A stretch of 64,000 nucleotides of DNA from the NCBI GenBank assembly GCA_956465555.1, contig OY101124.1, positions 992,001 to 1,056,000 on the forward strand, in the 5' to 3' direction. Shown here in pieces: positions 28,242 through 39,323 of the stretch. Each line of letters opens with the position of its first letter. Positions within the stretch are counted from its first letter, which is position 1. Under the pieces are notes generated by a model. It did no database searches. It saw only the letters and a list, made by a program, of their open reading frames with translations, and was not told where the DNA came from. The DNA is from Nitzschia sp. pyKryTriq1 (Eukaryota; Bacillariophyta; Bacillariophyceae; Bacillariales; Bacillariaceae). The translations under genes and the position numbers were made by a program.

Positions 28242-30034
28242 TTACCCATCGTAGCGTTCGACGTGCGTCTCTTCCTCCAAGTTGAGAATTCCCGAAATAG
28301 ACTGGTCATGCAGGGATCTCGCAATAGCTTCGGCCAACAGTGGGGCCACATTTAGCTGACGAATCTTTTCTGGAAGCTGTTTTTGATTCATGATCGAATT
28401 TGAAATGAGCAAGTAATCCAATGCTTGTATTTCCTGAATGATCTCTGGGGCATCCGATGTGGGACCAAAGACTCCATGGGTGGACCATGCGAAAATTGAA
28501 GCTGCCCCTAATTCATGGAGCTTATTAACATTGCTTTTCAGCGTTGTACCCGTATTGACAATGTCGTCAACAATAATACAGTGATGGCCCTTCACCGTTC
28601 CAATTAGGTCTGCGTTGTAGAGACCTTCTTTATCCCGGACTCGGTTTTTCGAGATGAAGGCAAAATCAATGTCCTTCCCGCTCAAACGCTGCAAGACCGT
28701 CCGGAAATGCTCCGCACGACCGACTTGACCCTCATGCCCTGCAACAATCGTCACTTTTGGATAATATACGTCTGTATCCGATGTTGGTTTCCACTCAGGC
28801 GGTGGCTCGGCAAGACACAATTCTTCATGAAAATATGCCGCTGCCACTGGAACGGGCATCAAGTGCTGGGATACGAATAGTAAAAAAGTTGAGGTTGAGG
28901 TTGTAAGCAACTGCCATTTGCCATTATTTCTGATTCCTCTGATACTGCTGGTATGCTACTACTTACCTCCACAGGGATGTGCGGGGCAAAGAATCCCCGA
29001 AGGGAGTCGTTGTGAAGATCCATGCACATGACGCGATCCACGCCCATTTCTTCCAACAACAAAGCAATATCCGCTGCAGCGATAGACTCTCGTTTGACTT
29101 TACGATCTTGACGACTGTATCCATAATAGGGAATTACAGCCGTTATATGCTTGGCTGAAGCTCTTCTTAGCGTCGATACGAGCAGCATGAGTTCCATCAA
29201 GGAATCATCGCCCGAAGTCGAACACAGAACGTAACAGTATTTAGCACGGACATGGTCCTTGATCTCGATGCGACTTTCTCCATCGGCAAAGTGACCCACA
29301 TTTAAGCCACTCAGATCCACGCCCAGTAAATGGGCAATATCTGCTCCAAGCTCCGTCGAGCTGGGAGCTGCAAACAACATGAATTTCTTGGCCATACGGC
29401 TTTGGATTTCGGGTGTTCGATAAAAGTACATCTTGCGCGTCGTGACAGTGTCGGCATTGCTCCCTTCTGCGTTGGTCGGCAACGACTCGACTCGTTCATT
29501 GTTTGTTTTGTTACGTGTGTGCTTCCTGGACGTCGAGAGGACACCTTGCCCCGAGGGACCTTCTAGAGCGTTCGCGCTTTGCACCTCTGTTTCGTCAGAG
29601 GAGTCAATGAAAGTTTGTAAGGCACGGATACCCTTATTGATGGGAGAGGAAGCGTCTTTTAGATCTTCTGCGGTCCGCTCATTTTGAACCCGTGACACGT
29701 ATACTTGCTCAGCGGCGTCCTCCGTGGAAGATGAGTCGCCTCCGAACCAAATCGAGTCGGAACTACTGGCAAACACCGGAAGATCCCCTGCCAGCTGCTG
29801 CTCGCAATTCGCCGTAGAAGTCGCAGTGGCAATGACTGCTCCCGAAAGCACGAGCCCGGCCACCCCCGCTGCCACCACCGACCACTCCATCACATCGTCG
29901 TGCCTCGCCGCTATCGATCTGCCTATCGAGTATGAGAAGGATACTCGCCCCAAACTATTTGTACTACCGTTTCGTGTAGCTGCTTTCCGCCGCAGCCCGA
30001 AGAACGTACTGCGGAGGAGAGACGCCCTCGACAT
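28242..30034 (-). CDS. Ribose-phosphate pyrophosphokinase with organelle leader
   Basis: Two exons, 30034-28967 and 28865-28242, with a 101-bp GT-AG intron in phase 0, give 563 residues. PRPP synthetase makes phosphoribosyl pyrophosphate from ribose-5-phosphate and ATP for nucleotide, histidine and tryptophan synthesis. Core motifs: [23 protein letters not shown] with the MDLHND metal and substrate site, the dimer-interface region IPVEHLMPV across the intron, and the PRPP loop [10 protein letters not shown]. The segment [14 protein letters not shown] replaces the usual flexible-loop start of class I enzymes. About 215 residues precede the catalytic core. They start with an Arg/Ser-rich presequence ([17 protein letters not shown]), then a hydrophobic stretch [18 protein letters not shown] near residue 52, then a disordered linker. 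This suggests mitochondrial import with possible membrane anchoring. The start at 30034 is the first ATG of the frame. Confidence 0.92.
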
Positions 30035-30893
30035 GGTGAAAGATGTACTGCCGTAGTCAAATAGAGCGCTGTTTCAATTGCAAGTCTCTCTGTCGGGACT
30101 GCGGTACGAGTACGTACTGGTACTTGCAACCATCGATCTCATCATGACAACAGCAAACAACAAAAGAAGCCAACGACACAAACTGAACACAGCAACCAAC
30201 CACCCAATAATCCATCGCCTGGCCATCGTCCCACCGAGCGATGACAATAAAAGAGAAATAAGGTGTTTTGCGATTTGTCCAGGGGCTGAAGGACAGACAG
30301 AAAGACAGACAAACAGACAAACAGACAGGCCCAAAGAACAAAGCTAATAATAAAGAGTAAAAAGAGGTGGTTGTTTCGAGTTGTACCGGCATACCTGGTA
30401 CTGTACATACAGTACGACTCAACTCAGAGAACCATACCAATATGGGTCTCTGACTCAACTGGCCAAACTTTTACCACCATACTAAAACGCTCGCTAAAAA
30501 ATTAGTGGTTGCGACGAAGGGCACGTGGCGGCGAACCCAAAACTGGCACAAGGCATTATTTGAGACATTCACGGACGTCCACAAAAAATTAACGAGTGGA
30601 AGTCGAGGTGTTCTCTCATGAACAACGTCGCCACTCTGTTGAACTCATCGAAAAAACTGGCCAATCATTCGCGAGAAGAACAAGAAGCCGGCTGAAACGT
30701 GTCTCTCGTTGGGCCAGCGACATCATGACTCACCAAACGTCGTCCTCCTTGCTTGTCCACAAACTCGAGAATAAAATAGACCCAGCTTCCTGCCTGTTGG
30801 CTACTCCTACTCTATAGAGAGGTACCGGTATCAAACAACCGTTTCCTTCTCATAAACTTTTTTATCTTTCGATGAAACGGTGGTACACTAGCC
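30035..30893. promoter_or_regulatory. Divergent promoter gap with GTAC clusters and a CAGA-rich run
   Basis: GTAC-rich clusters lie at 30102-30125 (GGTACGAGTACGTACTGGTAC), 30382-30417 (with CTGGTACTGTAC) and 30821-30832 (GAGGTACCGGTA). They stand about 70 bp upstream of the PRPP synthetase start and about 60 bp upstream of the next plus-strand start. A run of GACAGACA and CAAACAGA units lies at about 30291-30331. No gene is supported. Confidence 0.55.
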
Positions 30894-31448
30894 ATGAACA
30901 AATCACCGGCCAAAAACAACATGTCATCCATATCTCTGCTATCAGCATACTTGTCGAGTACGACCGAAATGCCCAAGGAATCGACATCACGTCGACTCCC
31001 TCAACGGCGGTTGGACAGTACCGGTACCGGTGTCGATGATCGAGGGTGTCATCCCAGCAAGGCTTCGGAACCACCCAGATCTCTGGGAAACTCGGGAAAT
31101 GTTATCCCCGGACTCAAGATTTCTACTACAAGAGGAACAAGAAATCAAAGAGCGACCGCGTTGTCACCATCGCACGATTTGGCATCCTCACCTCTCTCGT
31201 CTCGACCCTTTCAGACGCTGACAAAGGAATATGACATGGACACCTGGAGGATGTACCAGCGGATACAAGCAGCTCGAAATCACTCGGACAAAGATTTTCT
31301 CTCCCTAGTGCAACAGACGGTGGATCGGATCACATATTATGACTCGTCGGGAGGCTACGATGATTCGGAATGCCCAATCAGCAACATAGACGTTGTAGGT
31401 TTCGCAACAGACCGGGAGGCCGAAGAGATATTCGAACTGGATCTATAG
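30894..31448 (+). CDS. Small diatom-type protein with W-x-M-Y-x-R-I motif
   Basis: This 184-residue protein has no recognised enzymatic domain. It has a Ser/Arg-rich disordered N-terminal half, then a block YDMDTWRMYQRIQAAR near residue 113 and an acidic end closing in EEIFELDL. Short proteins with a W-x-M-Y-x-R-I block and an acidic IFxLxL end are common in diatoms, which is why I call it a gene; their function is unknown. The start at 30894 (GCCATGAA) follows a GTAC palindrome. Unusually, a GTACCGGTACCGG palindrome also lies inside the frame at about 31018-31030, so the true start could be downstream, for example at an internal Met. Confidence 0.6.
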   Translation: MNKSPAKNNMSSISLLSAYLSSTTEMPKESTSRRLPQRRLDSTGTGVDDRGCHPSKASEPPRSLGNSGNVIPGLKISTTRGTRNQRATALSPSHDLASSPLSSRPFQTLTKEYDMDTWRMYQRIQAARNHSDKDFLSLVQQTVDRITYYDSSGGYDDSECPISNIDVVGFATDREAEEIFELDL

Positions 31449-32044
31449 CCGGCTACTAAGGAAATGCTACAAATTCTAAACAGCTACAATAGAAAAGCAA
31501 ATGATATAATGCAGTACTGATACTGAAAGTACTTTGTCGCATCGCAGAAGAATGGGCTCTGCGCTTTTACACTGTTCTGTACGTACATAGTCTCTTTCCT
31601 ATCCACCGGCACTAGTTCTCTACCTGTAGTAGATGAAAGGAGCTCACCGGTTAGGCCACTGCGTTCCAATGCCTCCCACGGAATCGGCCGCAGGGAAGAC
31701 AGTCTGAGGTCGTCTCAAGCGTTCGAAGAAGACCACTGGTGGGGGTTCAGTGAGCCGTGATCGACAGTTGGGCAGAAGCAGTAGCTCAAAATGTTGCTGC
31801 CGTAGTCCTCCCACTCCTTGTTCTTCGAAAGGGGTATAGTGAATGGCTGGTCTCCGAGAATTACGTTCTTGGAGTAGGAACTCCATTCGAGCTTGTTGAG
31901 GAATTGGGGGTTTGAAGAATCCCAGCACCACCTCTAGTACTCCTTGTGGTAGCAGAAGGGACTACCAGTACTAGCGCGACAAGTGGCAATGCAACTACAA
32001 ACAAAACTTTATAGTGTAACTTCGTCACCCCTGAGATGGTCCGT
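31449..32044. other. Convergent gap, no supported gene
   Basis: This gap of about 600 bp between two converging genes has a few single GTAC sites (near 31515, 31578 and 31967) but no dense cluster. No coding sequence was recognised. Confidence 0.5.
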
Positions 32045-32902
32045 TCAAAAATATACTTCCAAGAGCTTCTCAGCCGCAATTTTGCCCATTTCTTGGCAAG
32101 CCTTCGGACTGGCACCAGACAAAAGCTTACGGTCCACACAAGTTGTGTCATCTGCCGCAGTGTTGACGATGGTCAGTCCCTTTTCAAGGAGCTTTTCGCC
32201 AACAAACCAAGTCATTTTCCCCGGGAGATATCCAATCATTGGCGTCTGCTTGTCGACAGAGTCAGGAAAGCAAGCGATCTTGTAGCCCTTGAAAGGATGG
32301 GGGTCGCTCTTGACGGCCATAAGGGGAGCCGGACCATGGCACACAGCAATGACGTATTTATCTTCCTCCACCATATACATGATCGCCTTCTCCACATTTG
32401 AATCTTCGGGAAGCCCCAACATGGCCCCATGACCTCCCGGAATGAAGAGACTGGCGTAGGAGTCAAGCTTGGAACGATTGGCTACAGTATCAGCCAAAGA
32501 CAAGGGTTTATCTGCTTTCAACTTGAAATCGTTGTTGAAGAATTCCATGAACACCTCATCCTTTTGAGGAAGAGCCCACATTTCGATGCATGCCGGGTTC
32601 CCTTTGGGCGTTACCACGTCAAAGTCAAACCCTGCGTTTTTCAAGTGCATCAGCGGCAAGCACGTCTCGACTGGATGGTTACCAGTGGAAAATTTCGTTC
32701 CATTTTCCATAGTCATGTATCTTTGCTCCGTACAGATGACCAAGATCCTTTTGTCGCCAGAATACTTCGTCTCAAAGTCGATAGGCCTATAATCAGTTTT
32801 CGAGTCGACAGCGAGCATTCGAGCGAAGCGCGATGGCTCGAATCCATCTCCGCTCTCATCAGGAGTCGCTGCAATACCGATGAATTTCCAAATAGCATCC
32901 AT
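32045..32902 (-). CDS. Hsp31/HchA-like DJ-1 superfamily protein (glyoxalase III type)
   Basis: This 285-residue intronless protein resembles bacterial HchA (Hsp31) along its whole length. HchA-type proteins convert methylglyoxal to lactate and act as holding chaperones or deglycases. Matches include ILVICTEQRYMTMENG, FSTGNHPVETCLPL, KGNPACIEMWALPQKDE, IPGGHGAMLGLPE, the nucleophile-elbow AVCHGPAPL with the catalytic Cys, and IGYLPGKMTWFVGE. The Glu of NHPVE is a likely catalytic acid. There is no clear targeting leader, so it is probably cytosolic. The start ATG at 32902 gives the family length. The upstream gap has a CCGGTACGAG cluster near 32986-33008. Assignment to the HchA branch rather than small DJ-1 is secure because the P-domain region is present. 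Confidence 0.92.
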   Translation of the reverse strand: MDAIWKFIGIAATPDESGDGFEPSRFARMLAVDSKTDYRPIDFETKYSGDKRILVICTEQRYMTMENGTKFSTGNHPVETCLPLMHLKNAGFDFDVVTPKGNPACIEMWALPQKDEVFMEFFNNDFKLKADKPLSLADTVANRSKLDSYASLFIPGGHGAMLGLPEDSNVEKAIMYMVEEDKYVIAVCHGPAPLMAVKSDPHPFKGYKIACFPDSVDKQTPMIGYLPGKMTWFVGEKLLEKGLTIVNTAADDTTCVDRKLLSGASPKACQEMGKIAAEKLLEVYF

Positions 32903-33913
32903 GTTGGCAGTATGCCTTAGGTGTGTGCTTTGTTGCGTGTTTGAAAGGTTAAAGAGACTACTATTATTAATACTCTATCAGATCTACCGGTACGAGTAGT
33001 TGCGTACAGAAAGATTTTTTGAGACCAGAAAATTCTTCCACCCAGCACACGTTCACGTTCCGCGCCCGCGGTTCTCTTCTTTCTTCTTCTCGCGTTTCTC
33101 GGGTCGTCGTATTTAGCGCCACTTTACAGTAGCGCCCACATACCGGTACGAGTACACGCGCGCGGCCGTTGCGCAGGAATCAAAAAATCCGTCCGTTAGT
33201 GTTCGTGTGAACGACTGCCCGCATACCGTACACAGTGTATGCCCGCCTGACCGCCGCGCGAGGATGTCCAGAAAACGTGGCCGTGCTCTGAAAGTTCGTA
33301 TCATACGTGTACTGCAGCCAGACCCAAAATTACAAGTTTAAAAAATAGTCTACGAACTATCTACTCCAGATAGATAGATAGATAGATAGAGATAGATAGA
33401 AGTTGTCAGGGACGTTACTTTGCTGGAGTAGAGAGAGTAGGAAATATGTGTTTTGAGTGTAGGACCAGGTACCGTTAGTAGTGAAGCATTCATATCCAGA
33501 GTCTTATCCGATTGACGAATTGACGTTATTGGTAGATGATGACATATCAACGAAGAGAAGAGCTAGAGAGAGATAGCCGGGAATGGTGACATCGGTTGGT
33601 TGTCTCTCCCTAAAAATAAAAGCACGGGACTGTACATCGATACTACTAACTACGTACCGGTATAACTCTAACTGACTGTAGATTGGCCGGCCGACGCGTA
33701 CGTTGGGCGGGCATCGTGCCAAAACAAAATCGTGGAACGAGTCCACGCCGGCAGCAGACTCGACTGGTATTCTTTCTCCTGCTGGCAAGTACTACTTCTG
33801 CATCGACCATACAAATCTCAAAATATTCACCTCATTGAGAAACATTCACATCGGTTTCGGTCGATCTTCGTTTTGTTGTCACCAGGAGTCTCGTTTATTA
33901 CTTCTTCGTGACG
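32903..33913. promoter_or_regulatory. Divergent promoter gap with GTAC sites and a (GATA)n run
   Basis: Two genes start outward from this gap of about 1 kb. GTAC palindromes occur near 32988 (CCGGTACGAG), 33141 (ACCGGTACGAGTAC), 33464 (CAGGTACCG) and 33652 (ACGTACCGGTA). A GATA repeat lies at about 33368-33388. A pyrimidine-rich stretch ending in CACCAG near 33884 could be an acceptor for an upstream exon of the next gene. Confidence 0.5.
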
Positions 33914-36877
33914 ATGATCATCGTTTCGAGTGTAAGCCTCGCCACAGGAAAAATGAACCCAGAAACGTCCGAAACTGATCTGCTGCAAAGAACATCTAAA
34001 AGAAAAGGTCTACGTGGGTCACGCAACTTAGTCCAATCAGAGGATTTTGATGTCCCTCTCTTCCTTGAGCTTCAATTTCTGAATGCCACGACGGTGCAAC
34101 AGCTCGAACTCCACAATGAGGAATCGGAACCACTTAGTCAACTTTGTGCTTGTGTCGAAGAGCAGGTGCGACATCTCTGCTAAAACGGGAGCGCATCTGC
34201 AAACATCCCTCGTCCGACTAACCATACGATCGCCCTCTCTTATTTACAGACAAACGGAGGAATCGTGGCTCAAGCTGCTGCTAGCAAGAATGTTTTGGTT
34301 TCCGTCATTCAAGACTCTGGGTGCACACTTCTCGAAACATCCCGACTCTATGATCCTGAGGCAGTGAATGTTTTTGGTCCTGGGTATTTGTCGTTGCAGG
34401 TTCACGTGCTGCAGAGTATCAATGCCATATCAGAAGAAGCCATGCAGCAGGAAACTGTAGCTGGAATCTTAGCCAGCGGGTACGCCATCACAACGGGCGG
34501 ACATCGTATTTTTCTCAACTGCCTAAACAAGTACGAAAGTTTCGAAACCGTGCTTTCGGTCGAATTGAGACGGGGCTTGTCGGCCGAGGAGGCATCGCCT
34601 ACACCGAATCCTTCGAGAGCTAGTCCTCATCCAACAAGGAAGCCCACCCCCGTTCCGACGGACCCTCCTGTAGCCATCAAAACAGAAAGTCCATCCATAG
34701 CTCCGACCGATGCTCCTTCCTTGCCACCGACATTTGCTCCATCAATCTCGCCCACGATGTCGCCATCCGAATGGCCGTCGGGACGTCCTTCGTTTCCTCC
34801 GACCCGGATTCCAGCAACTGCACCAACCCGTCATGATTGGAACTCAATTCCCATTGGTGTCTCTCCGCCGGTCCAGGCTCCAAGAAATGATTCAATGGCA
34901 CCAACCCAGATGCGCAATCCAGTCACTTCAGATCCCCTGGTGATTGCAGCAATCGCTGGTGCAACTGCCACTGTTGTAGTTTCATGCATTTTTGCGTGCT
35001 GTATTTGGTGGCGACGGCGAAGGTCGATCCCAAAGCGACGCTCCCGGGCAAAGTATGCACTTAGCGGTCAGTTGGAGAAAGGCGATCCGAAAGATATGAT
35101 ACCTGGTTTTGTCGAGCTAGACCAAAGATCTCTCGCCGACACAACGCTTGGTGAACGGACAGCCGGCTGGCCTAGACCAAAGAGTACGAAGAAGGTGCCA
35201 CCAAAACCATTGCGTCCAGCGGAAAGCTTTGACGAGAACTCGTTGTATACAACCCCGTTTTCAGTGAATCGTGACGATGTTGTCTCGTATCACCAATCGT
35301 ACAATGGGCCCTCGGTACTCGCAAGCCAAATTATCAGGCCACAAGAGTACAATCGAAACATTCTCGTACCACTCTCTGATAGCGCTACGACCTCAAGTGA
35401 TGGCGTCTCTTCCTTTGGTCCGGCATCAGGGAGGATTTCCACCGATGGAAGCCAAGCCGAATCTAGTTCTGGCATAAGGAGCACCGACATCTCGCAGACC
35501 AAGGGACCAGTTGACTTGGACTCCCACGAGCCATACCGACAGAAGGGTAGGCCCTTGGACTTGGCGTTGACTCGGTCGAATGAGAGGGCAAGAGCACGTA
35601 TGGTGTCTCAAGCCATTGATGAGGGAAGCGCGGCGTATGATATTGACACGTGGTCGTATGACTTTGAGGACTTTGACAGAGGATCAGATTTCTACGAGGC
35701 AGAGGCTCGATCTAGGTCGCCTTCACACTCATCAAGAAGCACAACCAAGATGAAGAATCTCTCGTCTGTCCTTGGCAGTGTACATCGCAATGGCAATGAA
35801 GCAATCAATCGTTCGAGGAGCCAAGCCAGTGCTGGGGGTGAATCTTCAGAGCCGTACGAGAATGAAAATAGGCGGCCAGAGAACGAGATGACTTCCTCTA
35901 ATAAGTCACCAGAGTCGAAGGATTATGGAAGCTCATGGTCGTCGTGGAGCGCAAGGATGCTTCAAGACAGCGGAACCTTAGGAACAGACGACAATAGACT
36001 GGGAAAACCCGATGAGCGCGGGGAATATCGAAGTCCTCTATCCAAGTTATTGGATTCAGTCACGCAGGTCGTCTCGCCTCTCCATTCGAATCGTTCCATA
36101 CCCGCAGTTACGCCGGAAGAAACGGAGTCCGACGTCGATCAGCCTACCGACACAAGTCTGAGCAGAGAGGATGACAGCACTCTTCTCGGTCTTCAGTTCA
36201 GAGACGAAGCTTCGGCGTCCTCTAATTCGACCAGTATGTCGGCAAACCCCTGGTTATTTGAGAAGGTAGAGGAAAGCCTGGGACCGAGATCAGTAACAGC
36301 CGATATGGAGTCATTGAGTGGAAAATCCAATCTTTCGATGAAATCACCCGGCAACCGCTCCAAGACCGGGAGCATGGCTAGTTATGGTAGCCGGAAATCG
36401 TTCCGGTCTGCTAGCTTCTCGCACAGCGAGATCTCCTTCGCTCCACGCACTCTGGAGCACGACCTGAAACGACTCGAGAAGCAACTGGCGGCCTTGGACA
36501 GTGACGTTGTCTCTACTTCCTCCGCTGGCATCTCAAGTATCACGGGCGCAAGTCTTGCGAAGGCATCTGTATCCTCCAGAAGTCGAGGTGGACCCAAAGT
36601 CAGCCGGAAAAAGAGGATTGTGGTTGTTGTGCCCCCAGGTAAACTTGGAGTCATTCTGGCCAATCGTCACGATGGAAAGGGCACCGTTGTTTCGGAGATC
36701 CGAGAATCCAGCCCACTCTTTCGAATGCTCTCCCCAGGCGACAAGCTCATTGGAGTCGACGATGCCGATGTCACCAACATGGTCGTTAGTCAAATCACTT
36801 CACTCATGGCCTCAAGGGCCGATCGGGAACGACGGCTGACTATCATCACTTCGGTCGCCCAGCAATACAGCAAGTGA
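33914..36877 (+). CDS. Single-pass membrane protein with PSxxP stalk and C-terminal PDZ domain
   Basis: Two exons, 33914-34165 and 34250-36877, with an 84-bp GT-AG intron in phase 0, give about 959 residues. The N-terminal part (about residues 1-200) is probably extracellular and has no known domain. Then comes a Pro/Thr/Ser stalk of SxAPTxAPS-like units (34590-34830), typical of diatom surface proteins. A membrane span lies at about 34936-35016 (IAAIAGATATVVVSCIFACCIWW), followed by RRRR, which orients the long disordered tail to the cytosol. The tail ends in a PDZ domain (about 36616-36850) with the carboxylate-binding-like PPGKLGVIL and LSPGDKLIGVDD. The N terminus is uncertain. The first ATG of the frame leaves only a short hydrophobic start, while the in-frame sequence just upstream is strongly hydrophobic, so an extra 5' exon may supply the signal peptide. 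Ligand and partners are unknown. Confidence 0.82.
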
Positions 36878-37487
36878 AGAAAACGATTCGGTCCATTGTC
36901 CCAACAATTTGAATACGGTATTGTGAGTTGTGATGGTGCTTTGTGGTGAATGGTGAATGCTGAAGCAAGGTTGCTGCGGTGATGCGATGATGCGAACAAA
37001 AGAGCCATTGTTTTCGTTTCTGTTGGCCGTCGGCGTACCGACGTTACAAGGTCCATTTAGTCGTTTTCACTATTTGATCTAGAACCGTATGTATTGTCGT
37101 AGTTTGAATGTTCCGCTCCGTCCAAGTACAAGTACTAAGTACTGCACCATAGCCTCTCTCCTCTCACTCTACCGGTACCAGTAGTAGAGGAGTCGTCGCC
37201 GTCGTGTCGGCAAAGTGGCTGCTGTGAAACCAGAAAGGAGTCCGGAGGACGGCAGCAAATTCTGCAATTGAGAAACTGGAGCAAGTTTTGTCTGCTGCAC
37301 TCGGTACTGTAGACATTTTTTAGGAAGTGCTCTCATATTATATTCAAAGTCAAATTTGTATCCTGCGATCGACCTAATACGTGTGTTACTCGTACCGTAC
37401 GAATAGTATTACTGCACCGAAAGTCCAAATGATACTGACAAAATTCATTATACTTTTAATGTACTGCATAATTTGATATTTGCTGTT
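36878..37487. other. Convergent gap of 610 bp with promoter-like GTAC motifs
   Basis: Two genes end here, yet the gap holds AAGTACAAGTACTAAGTACTG at 37123-37143, ACCGGTACCAGTAG at 37171-37184, CGGTACTGTAG near 37301 and CTCGTACCGTACGAAT near 37389. No protein is supported on either strand. These motifs are otherwise seen in gaps that contain gene starts, so an unseen transcript is possible. Confidence 0.45.
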
Positions 37488-39323
37488 TTAGAACATTCCT
37501 ACAGAGTTGCCGTCAATGTTCAAGACAGTCTTTTCGTTGTTACCCCCGATGACGGCAGAGTGAGACTGGTGGCGCAAAACACCACGCTTCGGCGTGTGAA
37601 GACTATTGGAGAGCACATCCCTTTGGATACGATGTTTAGAGTCTTGAACGCGACGAACTGGCAGCTCGGCGCCAGCTTCGCCCGTGGGTTGTCGCCCCGA
37701 GGCGGTCCGCTGGAGTGACCGACCTGAGTTAGCCCTAGAGACCTGTTTCCTGATGACTCCACCAGAATTTTGCCTGGAAAGACTGCGCCCCGAATGCGTT
37801 TTCGTCAATCCCCGGCCTGAGTTGCCTCTGGACAACGAACGCCCCGATAGCTGTTTCACAAGACTTCGACTCATCGCAGATCTTCGCATGCTTTCACACA
37901 GCTTCTCCATGGACACGGGTGATTGACCCGGTTGTCCCATTTGCCCTTGCATAGAACCTGCTGGACCAGGAATCAAGCCCTGAGCCTGGAAGGCTCGCTG
38001 CATTTGGGCCAGATCAAAGTTTGTTGGACCCAACAGATCGTTTTGCATCATGGCAATGTTGGACGAATTCGCGTGAGGCAATGAATTTTGGCGTATTGCC
38101 TGGCCATCTCCGCCGAATGCCATATTGCCCATGGCTTGCTGCTGCATCATGAACATAGTTGGATCCATACCCATGTTGCCTGGCATGGATCTTACGGAAT
38201 TATCCAAATTGAAGCCCGGTTGCATGTTGCTCATAGAACCCTGCTGCATGTTGCTCGTAGAGCTGTTCATGGAGCCGTCCATTGATAAACTGACACCGAT
38301 ATTGAGGCCTTGCATATTATTCATAGCACTAGTGACAGAAATGTCACCCGCTGGGCCCATCATTGCTTGTTGTTGTTCCATTGACGGCATCTGAACAAAG
38401 TTCTGCATATTTCTCATAGGACTGTTGCCAGAACCATCGACGACATTGCCCATCATCAAATGCTGCTGATCCACAGATGGACCCTGCTGATGGTTAAAGC
38501 CTTGCATATTGTTCATGCCATTCTGCCCCCCACTACCTTGCGAGTTTCCCATCAATGCCTGTTGGCGCTGTAACTCTTGCATGGGCTGTTGCATCATAAA
38601 CATTGGTTGATTTAACGAAGAACCTTGCATGTGGTTCCTCCGGATCGGCATCGACACAGATCGTCCTGGTGGATTTCTGGTCGCGACCGATGCTTGGTTC
38701 ATCATAGCCTGCATGTCAAAATTGTCCTGGATCCCCTGCGGTGGTTGTTGCTGCTGTGGGGACGAGAGGCCGTTCGGATGAATTTGACCCTGCATTCCAG
38801 GATTCGATGACTCGAGCTGGACTCTTTCAATCTGCTGCTGTACTTGCTGAATCTTTCGCTGAACTTCTTGCACCTTGAGTGCAATGGTCTCTTCCGCCGA
38901 CAGAGCACGATTTAATGATTCCACAGGTTCGGGCGATCCAGCATCACTACTAGCGGAGGAGTAGAAGTTCATCTGGTCCTGGATGGGCTGGTTAGAAGAC
39001 TGATTGACCGTATTTTGATCGTAGGACGAGAAATTATTGTTCTGCTGCTGTTGCTGTTGTTGTCGAAAATTGGCTTGCAGCAGGTTCATGTCACCCGAGG
39101 AGGCATCATTATGTGCCCGAGAAGCTTCGATATCTGCAAACTCGGACTCGTTCACATTGAGATCCCCGTTACTATCATCGAAGAAGGGCTGACTTAACAA
39201 GGCAGAAGCATCAAATTCATCCGAATCGTTGAAACTAGGTCGGTGCGGCTCATCGTCCGCTTCGAGGATATCATCCAGCGAATCCCCAGGAAGATCGTCT
39301 GAGTCGGTACGCGACCGGGACAT
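37488..39323 (-). CDS. Q/N/M-rich low-complexity protein with C-terminal SGR repeats
   Basis: This 611-residue protein has no recognised domain. It starts at ATG 39323 (MSRSRTDSDDLPG); the open frame upstream is not conserved in style. An acidic Ser/Asp N terminus contains FDASALLSQPFFDD. A Gln-rich helix-prone stretch (ALKVQEVQRKIQQVQQQIERVQLE) lies near 38835-38900. A long Met/Gln/Asn-rich middle is built from NNMQGxN and MMQQQ-like units. A compact segment MEKLCESMRRSAMSRSL follows near 37865-37915. The end has five SGRSLxRxxSGR-like basic repeats at about 37690-37870. The composition is prion-like and suggests condensate or transcription-coactivator behaviour, but that is inference. An 8-codon CAA/CAG run lies near 39035-39062. 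No introns are evident. Confidence 0.75.
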   Translation of the reverse strand: MSRSRTDSDDLPGDSLDDILEADDEPHRPSFNDSDEFDASALLSQPFFDDSNGDLNVNESEFADIEASRAHNDASSGDMNLLQANFRQQQQQQQNNNFSSYDQNTVNQSSNQPIQDQMNFYSSASSDAGSPEPVESLNRALSAEETIALKVQEVQRKIQQVQQQIERVQLESSNPGMQGQIHPNGLSSPQQQQPPQGIQDNFDMQAMMNQASVATRNPPGRSVSMPIRRNHMQGSSLNQPMFMMQQPMQELQRQQALMGNSQGSGGQNGMNNMQGFNHQQGPSVDQQHLMMGNVVDGSGNSPMRNMQNFVQMPSMEQQQAMMGPAGDISVTSAMNNMQGLNIGVSLSMDGSMNSSTSNMQQGSMSNMQPGFNLDNSVRSMPGNMGMDPTMFMMQQQAMGNMAFGGDGQAIRQNSLPHANSSNIAMMQNDLLGPTNFDLAQMQRAFQAQGLIPGPAGSMQGQMGQPGQSPVSMEKLCESMRRSAMSRSLVKQLSGRSLSRGNSGRGLTKTHSGRSLSRQNSGGVIRKQVSRANSGRSLQRTASGRQPTGEAGAELPVRRVQDSKHRIQRDVLSNSLHTPKRGVLRHQSHSAVIGGNNEKTVLNIDGNSVGMF

